NCBI GenBank assembly: GCA_003049485.1
Contig: PYST01000025.1
Coordinates: forward strand, 124,001-188,000
Length of the DNA stretch: 64,000 bases
Source: Ophioceras dolichostomum
Taxonomy: Eukaryota > Ascomycota > Sordariomycetes > Magnaporthales > Ophioceraceae
Reading direction: 5' to 3'
Position numbers and translations under genes: made by a program. Each line of letters begins with the position of its first letter. The stretch's first letter is position 1. Positions 25,468-37,407 of this stretch are shown piece by piece. The notes beneath the pieces are model-generated. The model did no database searches and was not told the DNA's origin. It worked only from the letters and a program-made list of their open reading frames with translations.

Positions 25468-27208
25468 TGAGCGCAAGTGGCCCACTGCCAGTCGGCTCGA
25501 AACAGCCACGGGTCGGTTTCCATTGACGACGATGACTGGGACCTGCCTTGCTCTGGCTGCCTGCTCAATGCCGTACCGGCATCTCCTGCCTGCTTCGACG
25601 AGCTGGTTTCATGGGCACGTCCCACGGCCGGCAGCCGCTGAAGATACGATGCGCCGCTGGCCGATGTCCCAACGTTATTGATCAAGGACATAAACGAACG
25701 AGGCATGATAGATCTACCTAAAATGGGGTATAGAGGGTTTACAGCGATCTGCCATATTCATTTATCGAACAGACACAATGAAGACAGTCGACGGTTGTCG
25801 CCCAACTGGTGTATCGCGTTTGCGGCTCAAGGTGTGGAGCATAAGTGGTGTTGGCCCAAGAAGTGCGCCTTCCTATTTTCTCGTACTATGCCTGCTCTGC
25901 TCTTCACTGTTTCCTTCGAGGCAAGAGCCGATCTGGGCTGCCAGAGTCTCTGGGAAGAGATGCCGTATCTGTCTGGTTTCTTAGTCGCGAGGAGTATATG
26001 AGAATTGGGAAATAGACTCACACGAAAAGAACAAAACGAGGCAGGGTATGAGGGACACACTCCCTGACTTTTCCTCTCCTTTCCTCTCGTTCTCCTTTTC
26101 TTCAAGCTGTTTCTTCCTTTCATTGACATGCATCTTTCTTTCACCCTCCCCCAAGCCTTACCTCGAATACCCGCTCTCCCTACAGCGTGGCTACTGCCCC
26201 TGCACCATCCCCTTCCCTCACCTTGTCGCCTCCAGGGCTCATGGGAGGGGGAGACTGACGGTTCAGCCTGGTTGGTACTTCTACATTGCACATGCCCTTT
26301 GCTCCCATATTTCTTGAGGCCGAAGTTTAAGGGGGATACAGGGTTTCTGTTCCGTATTTCCCCTCGGCCGTCTGCTGCTCTTACTCTGATCATCCATAGA
26401 AGGTAGAATTGCATTATTTTATGAAGTAGCGGGTGGCCTCGCTTGACAACATATAGCTTGTGATGTCTGGATCGGTGACCGTGATGTCGAGTAAGATCCG
26501 ACTCACGTCTTGGATCACCACATACGGAAGCAACCTGCGGAAAAACCGTGGGCCTAGCGTCCAAGGTACCTAATATGAGTCTGAGGTGTCGCGGAAAGGT
26601 ATTATTCGCCATAGAGATATAAAACCATTGCTTAGAAAGTTGGCCCCCCAACGACTTCCGACATCAAACTTTTTGGTCTTCTATCACCGGAATTTGAGTT
26701 TTCCCCTTTCACTTGCTCCATTCCACATAGCAACACTCCATCCTTCACAGCATTGTTGGCCGTGCTGCTGACTACAGACAAGAGGTATCCCGGACCTTGC
26801 ACCTGATCGACGTATATCACGTCTTCGTTTTCCCGTGTTTCTATCATAACGCTCTCCTCTTCCTTCCTGATAAATTTTTGATGTAACCGGATCCCACATG
26901 AGACCGAGAGTCCCAGACCAATGTTCGTGCGTTTGAGCCCTTCTTACCGTCCGTCCATCCTTTTCTTTTGGGTTTCCTCCAAGTGTAACTAACCTATATA
27001 GCCCCCTAGACGTAACGAGTACGAGGGAGCGGGAAAAATACGACGCAAACCCTAGAAAAACGACGACAAGGGGAGAGAAAACAAAACGGCTCATCTACCT
27101 ATGCTCCTTGCAAAACTTGGCCGAATACGACCTGAGCTCGAGCAGGTCCTTGTCTGAGGCGCCCCACCCGTCAGCGGCCCTTCGCTGAAGTTTCTCGCGG
27201 CCCACGCT
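25468..27208. other. Convergent intergenic region, 1.7 kb, no gene supported
   Basis: Between the 3' ends of PRMT1 (+) and phosphoacetylglucosamine mutase (-). The largest open frame (25827-26651, minus) has no ATG at its start and no recognisable domain, so I do not call it. The rest looks like UTR and spacer, with CT-rich blocks at about 26070-26170. Confidence 0.6.
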
Positions 27209-28965
27209 CTACATGGAGCCACCGTAGCTCGCAATGATGCGCTTGACGTGGTTGGCGAGCTCGTCGGCCTCGGTCTTGGAGGCGGCCTCGGCGTAGACGC
27301 GGCAGACGTTCTCGGTGCCCGACGCACGGGCGAAGGACCTGGCGGTTGTGTACTTGCGCACGACGGCGTCGATCTCGTCCTGGGCTCCCGGGGGGTGCGA
27401 CAGGCGCCGCTCGGCGTCGGTCGTCTTGAAGAGGTCCTTGTCGCGCACCTCGACCTTGACGAGCCTGTTGGGCAGGTCCGTGTAGGTCAGGGCCCAGTCG
27501 CGCATGCCCCAGGTCTTGTGGGCCAGGATGACCTCTACCATCAGCATGTCGGAGAGGGCGTCGCCGACGGTCTGGTTGATCAGGTCGCTCACGGCGGCGA
27601 GCGTCTCGAGGGCGTCCTTCTGGGCCGGGGACTGCGGATCCTTCTCGTGGAAGGCGGCCAGGGCGTCCGGCGAGAAGACGACGGTGCCGTGGCCGTTGGC
27701 CTCGAAGTAGACGCCGACGTCGAAGTTGCAGGCGGCGTGGTGCAGGTGCTTCACGCCGGTGGCCGTGCACACGACGGGCAGATGAAGGTGCTGGGTGATG
27801 TAGTGAGTGCTGGCGCCGTTGGCGTACGCCGTCTGCACCACGCCGATGCGCAGTTCGCCCTCGAGGCCCGCGGAGCGGATAAGGTCGCCGATGAAGGAAG
27901 CGTACAGTGACGAGATCCGGTCGCCGTCCAGCATGTTGAACCCCGTGCCCTCGTCGGTCCAGTAGTAGATCAGCCGGTCCGCGTCGCCGTCAAGTGAGCA
28001 GCAACGCGCGCCGGGTACGGGCTGGGGCAAGGGCGGCGCTCGCTGTTTTGTCTTGACAAAGTCGGCTCCGGACTAGAGGATGGGGGGAGGACCATGATTA
28101 GCAGAGCACAGACACAGACATTGGTGAATGGGTGGAAAAGTGAGGGTGGGATGTCTCCAAGGTGGTGCGCAGGCTTGAAGAACAAAAACCAACTCACATC
28201 AAGATTTAGAACCTCAGGGCGGAGCACGTCATCGTTGACAACTTTGACATCGATGAGACCCGGCTTGATATGCTTCAGCAGCTCGGTGAGCTTAGGGCCG
28301 CCAACGCCGTTGGCGCAGTCAACCGTGAGGGATCCGTTGACCTTCTTGCCCTTGAGAGCCCTCTCGAAGGCGTCGCCAAGCTTCTCGTAGTAGCCAACCT
28401 CACTGACCTCACCGTAGGCCTTGGGCGTGCCCTCGGTGTTTGTGCAGCGCACGAGGTAGTGCAGCTGCGGCGTGGTCAGGATCTTGAAGTCGACGTACTC
28501 GGTGCCGGTGGCGTCGAAGGCGTCGGCGAGGGCGCCAACGAGCGTGTGGCCTGAAGGGCGGGTGTCGCGGCCGTACACGACCTTGGCCGGGTTGGAGGGG
28601 TTGATGTGGAGGTTGGTGGCCATGTTGTTGTAGCAGTCGACGAGCTCCTGGTCCGACGCGCAGTTGACTAGGTTGGTCGCATAAGCCTCCCAGTCTTGCT
28701 CGAGCATCTCGCCCATCGGGTCGACGATCTTGACGCCATTGTCCGCTGCCGGGTTGTGGCTGGCCGTGACCATAACCCCGACCGCCTGCCCGTTTAGCTT
28801 GCGGCTCCTAAGTGAAGCGAGCAGACCCACGCGGAAGGCGACGCCTTCGAGCAGGTCCGCCTTCATGCGGAAGCCGGCCGTTCCATAGGTGTAGCGCTTG
28901 TTCGACGGGAGAGGCACAATTGGGTGCTTCGCCGAAGCGGCCAGGATTTTCTGGTTGGCGTCCAT
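27209..28965 (-). CDS. pcm1: Phosphoacetylglucosamine mutase (Pcm1/Agm1)
   Basis: Two exons on the minus strand, 28965-28198 and 28072-27209, with a 125-nt intron; 543 aa against 557 in yeast Pcm1. The phosphoserine active-site motif TASHNP carries the catalytic serine at residue 69, and the metal-binding loop DGDADR is at about 284-289. The sugar-binding region follows (EANGHGTVVFSP), and the phosphate-binding segment near the C-terminus reads RASGTENVCRVY. It interconverts GlcNAc-6-phosphate and GlcNAc-1-phosphate on the route to UDP-GlcNAc, which feeds chitin, N-glycan and GPI-anchor synthesis in the cytosol. This is essential in fungi studied so far. The intron joins NLD to SGADFVK in frame. 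It is divergent from MUS81 with about 1.2 kb between the starts. Confidence 0.97.
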
Positions 28966-30131
28966 GATTGGCGACGATTGGCGACAACGGGCGGTGAACG
29001 GACAGCCGGGTGAGAAGGTGGGGGTTTAGAGCTCTGAGCTTCTTTCTTGAGACTTGGTGAGAGTTGGTTGGCACCTTTTTGGCCTTGTTAGTTTCCTAGG
29101 TCAACCTCGATGGCGGGAAGGTGGTTGGGAAGATCAGAGTGTGTCCCGCAAGGCCCACCGAGTCCGGCAGCGGGGTGGTCCAGGAGATAAAAGGGTGCTC
29201 CCAGTCCGAGACGTTCACTTCAGGTTCGCATGCTGTACACAATCACACAGGAGGGAGCCTAGGAGGTAGGAGGGGTTACTCGCAAGGGATGGTCACTGGG
29301 TGTGAGACCAGCGTGGGGTGGAGGGGCATCAGCTCAAGGCTTGGTGTGCGTCCATGCTGAGTGGGGTGATTTCGACCAGGGTGCCCAGTGAACATAGGTC
29401 CATATAGGTGGGGTACAACGCCGCTCCAGGTACCTGGCCTCCTAGCCTCCCAAGCAAGAGCTCGCCTTGAACGCGGCAGGCAGTCACTCAACCAGCTGTT
29501 GCGACGTACCAGCTGAGATGCCCACTGCAGCTCCAGCTGTCGGAGTCCGGGCCAATCGGACTCGTTGAAGTGAACAAAGCGGTCTTGAGCTGATAGGTTA
29601 GGTTACGTATTCTGGAACCTGTCTGATATGCTTTCGCGACTTCACTGTTGGGTAAAGACCCCGAGACTTCTCTGAACAAATTGTGAATTGGACGACAGGT
29701 TGGTTGATCCGGGAGTGCGGTGGTGACGTAACGAAAAAAATCACGTGGCCTGGCGTCTTGCATCCCGCTTGGCAGACGGCCGACGCGACTGAACGCGTAA
29801 AGCCGAGTGCATCCCGGAACCAAAAACACTTAGGTTCCGACACACTCCAATTGAGCCGCCTTTTTTAGCTTCCCAAAGCTCGTTTGCTCGTTTGCTTCGC
29901 TTCCAACCTTTCCTCCTTCTCTGCTTTTTTGGACCTCTTGCTTTTGCTTTACTCTCTCCCTGGATCGGCTCAAACCGCTCAATATCCCTGGTGTCGGACT
30001 TTGGCTTCGGAAACAAACGGAGCCCGAGCGGAGTAGAGTCGGTGTCCAGGGGTTCGCTTGAGCTGCGATGCGTCGGACCGACCTCGGATAGCTGTATTTT
30101 CTTCTGTCTGGACGGATCATACGATCATACG
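28966..30131. promoter_or_regulatory. Divergent promoter region of PCM1 and MUS81
   Basis: A 1.2-kb spacer between two outward-facing start codons. The MUS81 frame is open for about 80 codons upstream of its ATG but contains no in-frame ATG. An ACGCGT (MluI cell-cycle box-like) site lies at 29793-29798 with a second ACGCG core just upstream, about 335 bp before the MUS81 ATG. The hexamer also occurs elsewhere in the window, so this is weak evidence. No other gene is seen. Confidence 0.5.
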
Positions 30132-31991
30132 ATGTCCAGCGACTCGGACTGCGCAAACCCACTGTGGCTCTCGTGGGTAAAGGAGTGGTGGGACGTCGCG
30201 AGGGAACGCAACTCTAAGGGTGTGACCACGTACAAGCATGCCTTCGACTCGCTGAAGGCGTGTCCGATCGTCTTCACCCACCCGTCCGAACTCCAGCAGC
30301 TCAAGGGCTTTGGCCCAGGCCTCTGTGGCCGACTGACCGATGAGCTGAGGAAATACTGCGAAGACAATGGCCTGCCCATGCCGACGGTGCCCCGTAAGAA
30401 GAAGGGCTCTCGTCGTGCCGCAGGGGCAGATGGGGATGCGGATGAGGATGAAGATGCGGAGGTCGGCCCTTCGAACCGGGCTAAGAAGCCCCGGAAGACG
30501 AAGGAATACGTGCCGGCGTACAGGACGGGCCCCTACGCTCTCATCTTGGCATTGGCTTCACAGGACAAAGACGGACCGCCAGGGCTGCCTAAGGCGGACC
30601 TCATTGAACTCGCCCAACCTCATTGTGACGCGTCTTTCTCGGCGCCATCCGACCCGACGAAGTTCTACACTGCGTGGAATTCCCTGAAAACTCTCCTGAC
30701 GAAGGAGCTGGTTTATGAGCGGGGCAGGCCTCTGAAGCGATATGCCCTGACCGATGAGGGATGGGATGTAGCTCTACGGGTGAAGCAGATAGCGGAGGCA
30801 CGCGGCGTCGTAGGGACTGCGAATGGCGCACCGCCACGGGCTGCAGTGGATGGCCCAGTTCGCAATCGTGAGCCTTTGGTCTCGGCCCCGGTTCCCGATT
30901 TGGCGGAATCTATGTTCGTGGGGCCGGAAGAAGACGGTGAAGGAGATAGGCTACCGCCAACTCAGCAGCCGACTCCGTACAGGAATGTCGTGGCAAACGG
31001 CCCTGCGGCTGGCCCAGACGAGGCCGCGTTACCGGTGTTCACCCCGATGCGGCTGCCTCCAGGCTCTTTTCAGGTCCACCTAGTGCTCGACGTGCGGGAG
31101 GTCAGAGCCAAGACTGACCGGGATTACATGCAAGATGAGCTGGCCAAAAGGGGCGTCAAGCCGATCATGCGAAGTTTAGAACTGGGCGACGCAGTGTGGG
31201 TGGCCAAGTGCCACGACGCGGGGCTCCTGAGCCAGCTCGGCGCGGAGGGCGATGAGCTGGTGCTCGACTACATTGCCGAGCGCAAGCGGCTGGACGACCT
31301 TGTGTCCAGCGTCAAGGATGGACGGTTCCACGAGCAGAAATTCCGGTTGCGACGATCAGGCGTGCGCAACGTCATCTACATAGTCGAGGAGATCTCGATG
31401 GACAGCCAACACTTTTCACGGTACGAGGAGGTGGTCGAGTCGGCGATGGCGTCAACGCAGGTCGTCAACGGCTATTTCCTCAAGCGCACATCCATGATGG
31501 ACGAGACCATCGCCTACCTGGCGCGCATGACGAAGCTGCTGAAGAAGCGCTACGAGGCCCGGCCACTGCAGGTAATCCCGACACGCGTGCTCACGCCGCA
31601 GAACTACCTCCCGCTGCTGGCGCACCTGCGAGAGCGGGGCAACGCCCGAGGAGGCAGCAGCCACGCAGGGGATTTCTACATCAGCTACCCTGCCTTTGCG
31701 TCGCTCGCGTCCAAGTCGGACATAATGACACTGCGGGACGTGTACTTGAAGATGCTGATGTGCTCCAAAGGCATCACGGGCGAGAAGGCGATGGAGATCC
31801 AGAAGCGGTGGAGGACCCCCTACGACTTCGTCAAGGCGTTTGAGGCCTGCGGCAGCGGGCCGGGGACTGACGAGGTGCGCCGGAGGCGGAAGCATGATCT
31901 TGTGTTCGAGCAGATGGGCGGGCTGGTGGGCCGTAAGAAGATGACGAAGCCGTTCAGCCAAACTCTGGCTGAAGTTTGGGGTGATGGCTGA
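30132..31991 (+). CDS. mus81: Mus81 structure-specific endonuclease subunit
   Basis: Single exon, 619 aa, starting MSSDSDCANPLWLSWV. The N-terminus has the helix-hairpin-helix domain (LKACPIVFTHPSELQQLKGFG) and a winged-helix region follows around residues 130-230. The XPF-type nuclease core starts near residue 315 (VLDVREV), includes LGDAVWVAK and the catalytic ERKRLDD motif at about 383-389, and ends with the C-terminal tandem HhH region (MLMCSKGITGEKAMEIQKRW). Together with Eme1/Mms4 it cleaves replication forks, flaps and Holliday junction intermediates in the nucleus. I chose this ATG because the upstream open frame has no ATG and the protein begins as in other fungal Mus81. It converges on riboflavin synthase with a 159-bp gap. 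Confidence 0.96.
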   Translation: MSSDSDCANPLWLSWVKEWWDVARERNSKGVTTYKHAFDSLKACPIVFTHPSELQQLKGFGPGLCGRLTDELRKYCEDNGLPMPTVPRKKKGSRRAAGADGDADEDEDAEVGPSNRAKKPRKTKEYVPAYRTGPYALILALASQDKDGPPGLPKADLIELAQPHCDASFSAPSDPTKFYTAWNSLKTLLTKELVYERGRPLKRYALTDEGWDVALRVKQIAEARGVVGTANGAPPRAAVDGPVRNREPLVSAPVPDLAESMFVGPEEDGEGDRLPPTQQPTPYRNVVANGPAAGPDEAALPVFTPMRLPPGSFQVHLVLDVREVRAKTDRDYMQDELAKRGVKPIMRSLELGDAVWVAKCHDAGLLSQLGAEGDELVLDYIAERKRLDDLVSSVKDGRFHEQKFRLRRSGVRNVIYIVEEISMDSQHFSRYEEVVESAMASTQVVNGYFLKRTSMMDETIAYLARMTKLLKKRYEARPLQVIPTRVLTPQNYLPLLAHLRERGNARGGSSHAGDFYISYPAFASLASKSDIMTLRDVYLKMLMCSKGITGEKAMEIQKRWRTPYDFVKAFEACGSGPGTDEVRRRRKHDLVFEQMGGLVGRKKMTKPFSQTLAEVWGDG

Positions 31992-32150
31992 ATCCAAGTC
32001 TAGAGTACCTAGGCACATTTTCTACTGTTCTATACGGCTGAAACCTGCGTCTTGACTGCATATCAATGCCGCGCTTCTTTTCTTTCTGGTCGCAATTTTA
32101 CATACTGTCTACCAAGGTACTGCTTAGGTACCTACTACCCAGGTCACCAC

Positions 32151-33034
32151 CTAGGGTGATGACCTCCCACCCAAACTCTGCGCGACGATCTTCTCAACCG
32201 TCTGCTCTAGACTAGCGGCACTCAAAGCGCTCAGGTAGCCCGTCATACTCTTCTCTGCGTACTTGGCCAGGACATCGACCTCGACGTTTACCGTATCGCC
32301 GACCTTCTTGGCGGCGAGCACGACGCGCTCCTGCGTGTAGACGATGAGCATGACCTCCCACCAGCCCTCGGCGTCGTTCACGGCAGTGACGGTCAGGCTG
32401 GTGCCATCGAGGGCGACGTAGCCCTTCTTGACGATGTAGCGCAGCAGGCCGGCGGCGCTGGCCTCCTCCTTGGGCGAGAACCGCATGGTCACGGCGTTGC
32501 CGTCCTTGCGCATGTCCGCGATGGTGGCCACGGCGTCGACGTGGCCCTGCACGAAGTGGCCGCCCATGCGCGTGTCGGCCCGCACGGCCCGCTCCAGGTT
32601 GACGCGCGAGCCCGTCGTCAGCTCGCCCAGGTCGGTCACGCGCAGCGTCTCGGGCGCGACCCCGACGGTGAAGGCGTGCGCCGAGAAGGTGACCACGGTC
32701 AGGCACACGCCGTTGACTGCGATGCTGTCTCCCTCGTGGCAGTCGGAGAGGAGAGGGCTTGACGATGGGAGGGTGATCGTCAGTGACGTGCCGCCCGTAC
32801 TGTCGTGCGGGTTGAGCTCCGCCACCACTTTTTAACACAACAAGGTTATGTTTAATTCTCCATTAGCTTCTGAGTTCTATATCACATATGTCCCTCGGTC
32901 GTTCAAACGCAGGCTGCCGGCACGCACGGCGGCAGGGCCAGGGGGCAGGGACCGTGGGCGGGGCGGGACGTCAGGATTGGCTCCGCATTCGGCGATGACG
33001 CACCTCCGATTTCTTCAACTATTCCTGTGAACAT
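32151..33034 (-). CDS. rib5: Riboflavin synthase alpha chain (Rib5)
   Basis: Two minus-strand exons, 33034-33004 and 32827-32151, with a 176-nt intron that splits the first eleven codons from the rest; 235 aa as expected. The protein opens with the diagnostic MFTGIVEEIG. It has two lumazine-binding repeats: the first contains GDSIAVNGVCLTV and GVAPETLR, the second MGGHFVQGHVD and KKGYVALDGTSLTV. It converts two 6,7-dimethyl-8-ribityllumazine molecules to riboflavin and the pyrimidinedione, the last step of riboflavin synthesis, as a homotrimer in the cytosol. Without the small first exon the gene would wrongly begin at a GTG, so the start rests on the MFTGIVE motif and the in-frame G|TG junction. 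Confidence 0.97.
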
Positions 33035-33702
33035 CGTGGAAAGTGGCCGGCTCGTTGAGTTCCCGTTTCCAGTTCCAATTCCAAAGCGCAAAAGTGGATT
33101 GGCGAATCCGTCTTTGCTCTTGTTATTTCTCGAGACAGACTAGGTAATTGACCCCGCGGCAATATGGGACGAACTGTAAATAAAGGGAGTTTTTTTAGTC
33201 CGTATTACTTGTAAGATCGGCATTGATGAGGATAATTGTAGAGGACTGGCATGAGTGGGTCACCACGACCTGCAAAATCCGCCTGTACGCCGGCTCGACC
33301 GGATCTTCGACCAGTAACACACAATGAGGGCGAAAAATGAGAAATACCTGTAGGTATCTCTCTTTCCCGAACACTTCAGGACAATGAAGAAGCTGCACAA
33401 GCCAGGCCGAGGGATTGTTGGCTAAATAGCCCAGGCATCCAGTAGTGTCGGTGCCCGGTTACCAAACATAGGTCAGCCATTTCTAAGCACGCCACCTGCG
33501 GCCGAGGACTACAGAGACGAGAAAATAAGTCAAGTTTTGAAAAGAGCCCGCTAAGTCTAAACCTGAGCCGAGAGACATGCTACCTACCTACCTATACAGC
33601 TAGCTCTTCGACCAAATAGTAGTAGGACCCACCCCTAATAAAAAGTCAGAAATATTCCGGAACCTGTCATCGTCCTCCGTCGATCTACCTAAACCAGTGC
33701 CC
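33035..33702. other. Intergenic, 668 bp, no gene seen
   Basis: Upstream of riboflavin synthase and downstream of Med16, both on the minus strand. A CCTA tetranucleotide patch lies at about 33581-33598. No coding potential is recognised. Confidence 0.6.
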
Positions 33703-36700
33703 CTATCCAACAGTCGACCCCTTTGATAACAAGGCCCATTTTCCACCACAAGAGCAGTTGCGCTGCTGGGCAACGACGAAGGTAAACCCGGGCTTGCTCC
33801 CTGTGACATCCTCCATGATGGATGCGCAGCGCACGCAACGTCTTCGAAGGGGGAAACTCGGTGCCTGGCCTCGGCCCTGACCTTGCTGTTGTTGCTGTTG
33901 TTGTTGATGCTGCTGCTGCTTATTATCATCGACGGGCACCAGGGGAATCTCGACACGCTTGAAAACGTCGACGTATCTGCCCCTCTCCTTCCTCTCCGCC
34001 AGGCTCTTCCGGTCGTCGACCACGACGTCGAGCAGCCCGTAGTCCGCGAAGAAGAGCTTCGACGGGTCCGTGTGCGCCTTGAAGTGGTTCAAGTCTTGCC
34101 CGAAGAACTTGTTGAGGACCGGCAGGAATGTCATGTGCGCGTGGCCGCCGAGGAGGAGAGTCAGTTCGCACATCGACTGCGCCCGCTTCAGGGCCTGGTC
34201 GGCTCCCCCCTGCTGTTGCTGCTGCTGCTTGCTGTTTGGGCCGCTGCCCTGAGCCTGCTGCTGTTGCTGCTGCAGGTGCTTTTGCGCATATTGCGCCAGC
34301 GACGTTTGATAGCTCGCTCGGATGTCTGATCCCAGAGCTGTCAGCAGGCGGTCAAACTCGCTGACTTTTACCAGGCTCGCAGATGTGTGCCGGTGTATCT
34401 TCATGTATTCGTGATATATCCTGTTCTGGCTCGTCTGCTCGGGATCCTGCTGGGACGCCTGCTTCTCGTAGAACTGCACTGCCCGACTGCTCAGGCTGTC
34501 GAGATGTAGCACCCTGCGACACAAAGCGGAAACGAAGCCCCTCGTCGACGAGCAAAGAAGCAGGTGCAGCGCGACCTCGTTTTTCGACTGTAGGTAGCCG
34601 ACCAGGTCCTTGAATGTCGCTGGTGTGAGGAGTGACATGAACTTCGGGTCGTCTTGCAGACCAAAGAGGCTGTCGCTCAGCCACGAAAGCAGGTCCAGCG
34701 CCCATTTGACGCAGCCGGCAAGGGCCGACACCACTTCTGGCTCATCCAGGGGGCTGAGCTTTTCCTTGAGACCGACAGGTGTGTTGTTGGCGATGGTGAT
34801 AAGGATCACAATATTGCGAACGTTGAGCGTCAGCATGGCGAACTTGCCACAGAACGACCGCGGCCTAAAGTCGCCGTGGAATCCCATATGGTTTAGAATG
34901 CTGAGGCAGAGCTGTAGATTGGCATTGCGGACGAGCTGATCGTGGTGCATGTCCTCGGAGTAGTCCACATGGATCTTAAGCATGCGCACAATGTCCATCA
35001 TCCAGTCATACGCGAACCCTGATGTACTCGAGATTAGCATGCAATCAAGGCCACTGCCCAAGGGCAGTGCTCTGGAGCCAGCTTACGGGGTTTATCCGAG
35101 AACTGTCGGGCGATGGCGAGGATGTCGTCGTAGTTGGTCTGGGAGGTAGCGGCTGCAGAGACAGCAACGGTCAGGCCGGCGATCACAGCGGCGTACGGGG
35201 CTGAATTGTATGTCGCCAGTCCGTGTCAGTCCGCATCAGTCCGTGTGCGAGCGTGAACCCTGAGAGTTCAAATTCGGGGTTGTAGCAAGGCTCGAAACAA
35301 CACAGCACATACCGCTCTGCATGTTGGAGCCAATATCCTCCGAGGGGTACCGGAGGCTGCTCCATAGCACTTTGCCATCGTCACGGATTTGAGCCAACGA
35401 GCAGTTCGTGGGCGAGAAAGCAACGTGGACACCTGTGTTAGGAGGCCATAGAGAGCCACAGAGAGTTAGAGATTGGAGTCTACGTGCATACCCGGGCGCG
35501 AGACGGTGCCGGACCAGCACGAGATGTCTGCCCAGGGCACAACGAGGGGATACAATCAGCGTAACACGTGGGCGACGTACAAGGTGTCTCTTCACCAAAT
35601 TGAAAACCCATCTGGTGGAGGGTCATGATGCGGTCGAGGTCTAGACTCGTGTAGATCTCGGCCATCGTCAGGCGGTCGCGGTACTGGACGGTGCCGTCGC
35701 TGAAGGCAAAGCAAATCACCTTCCCAGCGGCCAAAGTGTGGATCGAAAGCACAATCTTGTTCAGCACGATGGGGTCTAGCTTTCGAAGGCGCGTGGCCGG
35801 AGGCGGGTTGGAGCCCCCGCCGCTCCGTGAGCTGAGCTGGAGGAAGGCAGGGTGTAGAGACTGAGCCTGGTCGGGCAGGACCTCCCACACATCCACGATG
35901 CTTTGCAGCTCGTGGCTGTACGCCGATGCATGAGAACGTACGGCGAACACCTGCAGTGGTGAAAATTCCGCCTGGTTCTGGTTGCTCGGGCTCTGCACGA
36001 CGAACGGAGGCACCATCTCCAGAATCGAGAGCTGCGTCATAGAGGCATCGAGGTGGGACCCGCCAGTGTCATTTTGCAGCCAGCTCGTGTAGGCCACGCG
36101 CTTCTCCTTGATGGATGGGTTTAGCGGGTGGCTCTGCGGTGGCGCCTGCTTGTCCGCTGGCGGTAGGCCCCAGTGGAGGGTGGCCTTGATAATCCGGAGC
36201 TGCCGTGAGGCCAGTGCAAGTGCTATGTAAAGAGTCCCATCTGGTAGTGATGGGCAACGTCTCAGTTAGTGAGCAAGGCTGGTGCAAGGCCGATAGATGG
36301 CTGATGGATGCACACGGGATATAAAAGTCTAAACGTACTCGCTGATGGCTGGTAGCTAATCTTGTCCGAGCAAATGGCCGCGTGCGTGATCAACTCGTCC
36401 GAGGAGCTGATGCTTTCTAGTTCGATGGTTGTGTCCCCGATCTTATTGTTGTTCTGTGCGAAGAGCACCTTGAGGAGGCCGTTGGAGGTGACGCACAGCA
36501 GCGCGCTCTTGGCCGGGTTCGGGTGACACGGCCCGACGGCCGGCGTGAACGTGTTCTCATACCTGTACATGCCATTGGGCTCGCGTACGGCCGGACCGCA
36601 GAGGACAACGTACTGCGCTTTGCTCTGCGGTGGCAACGGCAGCCAGTAGCTACCGACAACGGCGTGCAGATCATCCACCGGGTCCAGATCCCAGCTGCGT

Positions 36701-37407
36701 ACCGGGTATGCCCGATTCATAATAGTAAAGGCTATGATACTGACGCGCCCGGCATCATCAATCACGGCCAACTCGGTATGGTTGGTCGAAGCCCACGCGA
36801 GGTGCGCGATCTGGCCCAGAGTTGTGCCGAAGTGTGAGAAGGCTGTTGGCTCACTCATGCCCCACGTCCCGTCCTCCGGGTGGCATCGCAGGTAGCGCAG
36901 GTCGATCGACCTCCCATCCTCCGACACCGACGCGATGGTGCCCTGCTTCGACCAGGCGATTTTCCTGCTCCAGACAGTTGCTGATGATGAGCCCGACCGT
37001 TCAGGGGTCGCTCTAGATGGAGAGTATTGCATGGGGCATGGGTAATAGAGGAGATGGAGGAGATAGAGGAGATAGAGGAGATGGAGGAGATGGAGGAGAT
37101 AGAGGAGATAGAGGAGATGGAGGAGATAGAGGAGATGGAGGAGATGGAGGAGATGGAGGAGATGGAGGAGATGGAGGAGATAGGGGAGATGGAGGAGATG
37201 GAGGAGATAGAGGAGATGGTTCTCTTACTGGCAACACCCGCGGCTTCTCATCTCGTCCATCCTCTGAAGAAGCTGTCTGCTGGAAGGCCGAGCTGTGGCC
37301 AGGGTCAGAGGGTCTCCGAAAAGGTCGACGGCGTCCAAGTCGACAGGCATGCCGGCGTCCATAGCCACCTCCATTGCGCCGTCTATCGCGTCCATTGAAT
37401 GGTCCAT
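33703..37407 (-). CDS. med16: Mediator complex subunit 16 (Med16/Sin4)
   Basis: Six minus-strand exons, 37407-37229, 37012-36339, 36240-35581, 35432-35313, 35200-35087 and 35018-33703, close in frame to 1020 aa. The N-terminal half has WD40-like beta-propeller sequence (VWSRKIAWSKQGTIA; HLAWASTNHTELAVID). The C-terminal half is helical (FAYDWMMDIVRMLKIHVDYSED). It ends with a Cys-rich patch (CVRC, later CSCGG) as in fungal Med16. Med16 belongs to the Mediator tail, which contacts transcription activators at RNA polymerase II promoters. Two poly-Gln stretches are encoded at about 34211-34275 and 33882-33921. The first intron (37013-37228) holds a hexanucleotide minisatellite. The assignment rests on overall sequence character, so it is a little less certain than the enzyme calls. 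Confidence 0.86.
37045..37220. repeat. Imperfect GGAGAT/AGAGGAGAT minisatellite in MED16 intron 1
   Basis: About 175 bp of tandem hexamers, mainly GGAGAT alternating with AGAGGAGAT variants. On the gene strand this reads as a pyrimidine-rich TCTCCA/TCTCCT array filling most of the 216-nt first intron of MED16. It lies between donor GTAAGA (37228) and acceptor CTAG (37014-37013). Open frames through it (Ser/Pro or Glu/Met repeats) are repeat artefacts. Confidence 0.9.

Noticed and set aside
25827..26651. 274-codon minus-strand open frame between PRMT1 and PCM1
   Set aside because: It lacks an ATG at its start, has no recognisable domain and lies in a convergent 3' spacer with UTR-like composition.
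29793..29798. ACGCGT cell-cycle box before MUS81
   Set aside because: The same hexamer occurs at unrelated places in the window (near 16660, 23072 and 48040), at about the rate expected by chance, so I do not claim regulation.
37013..37237. Ser-Pro repeat protein or CRISPR-like array
   Set aside because: Tandem hexamers without spacers are a minisatellite, not CRISPR, and the sequence lies in a MED16 intron with clear donor and acceptor sites.
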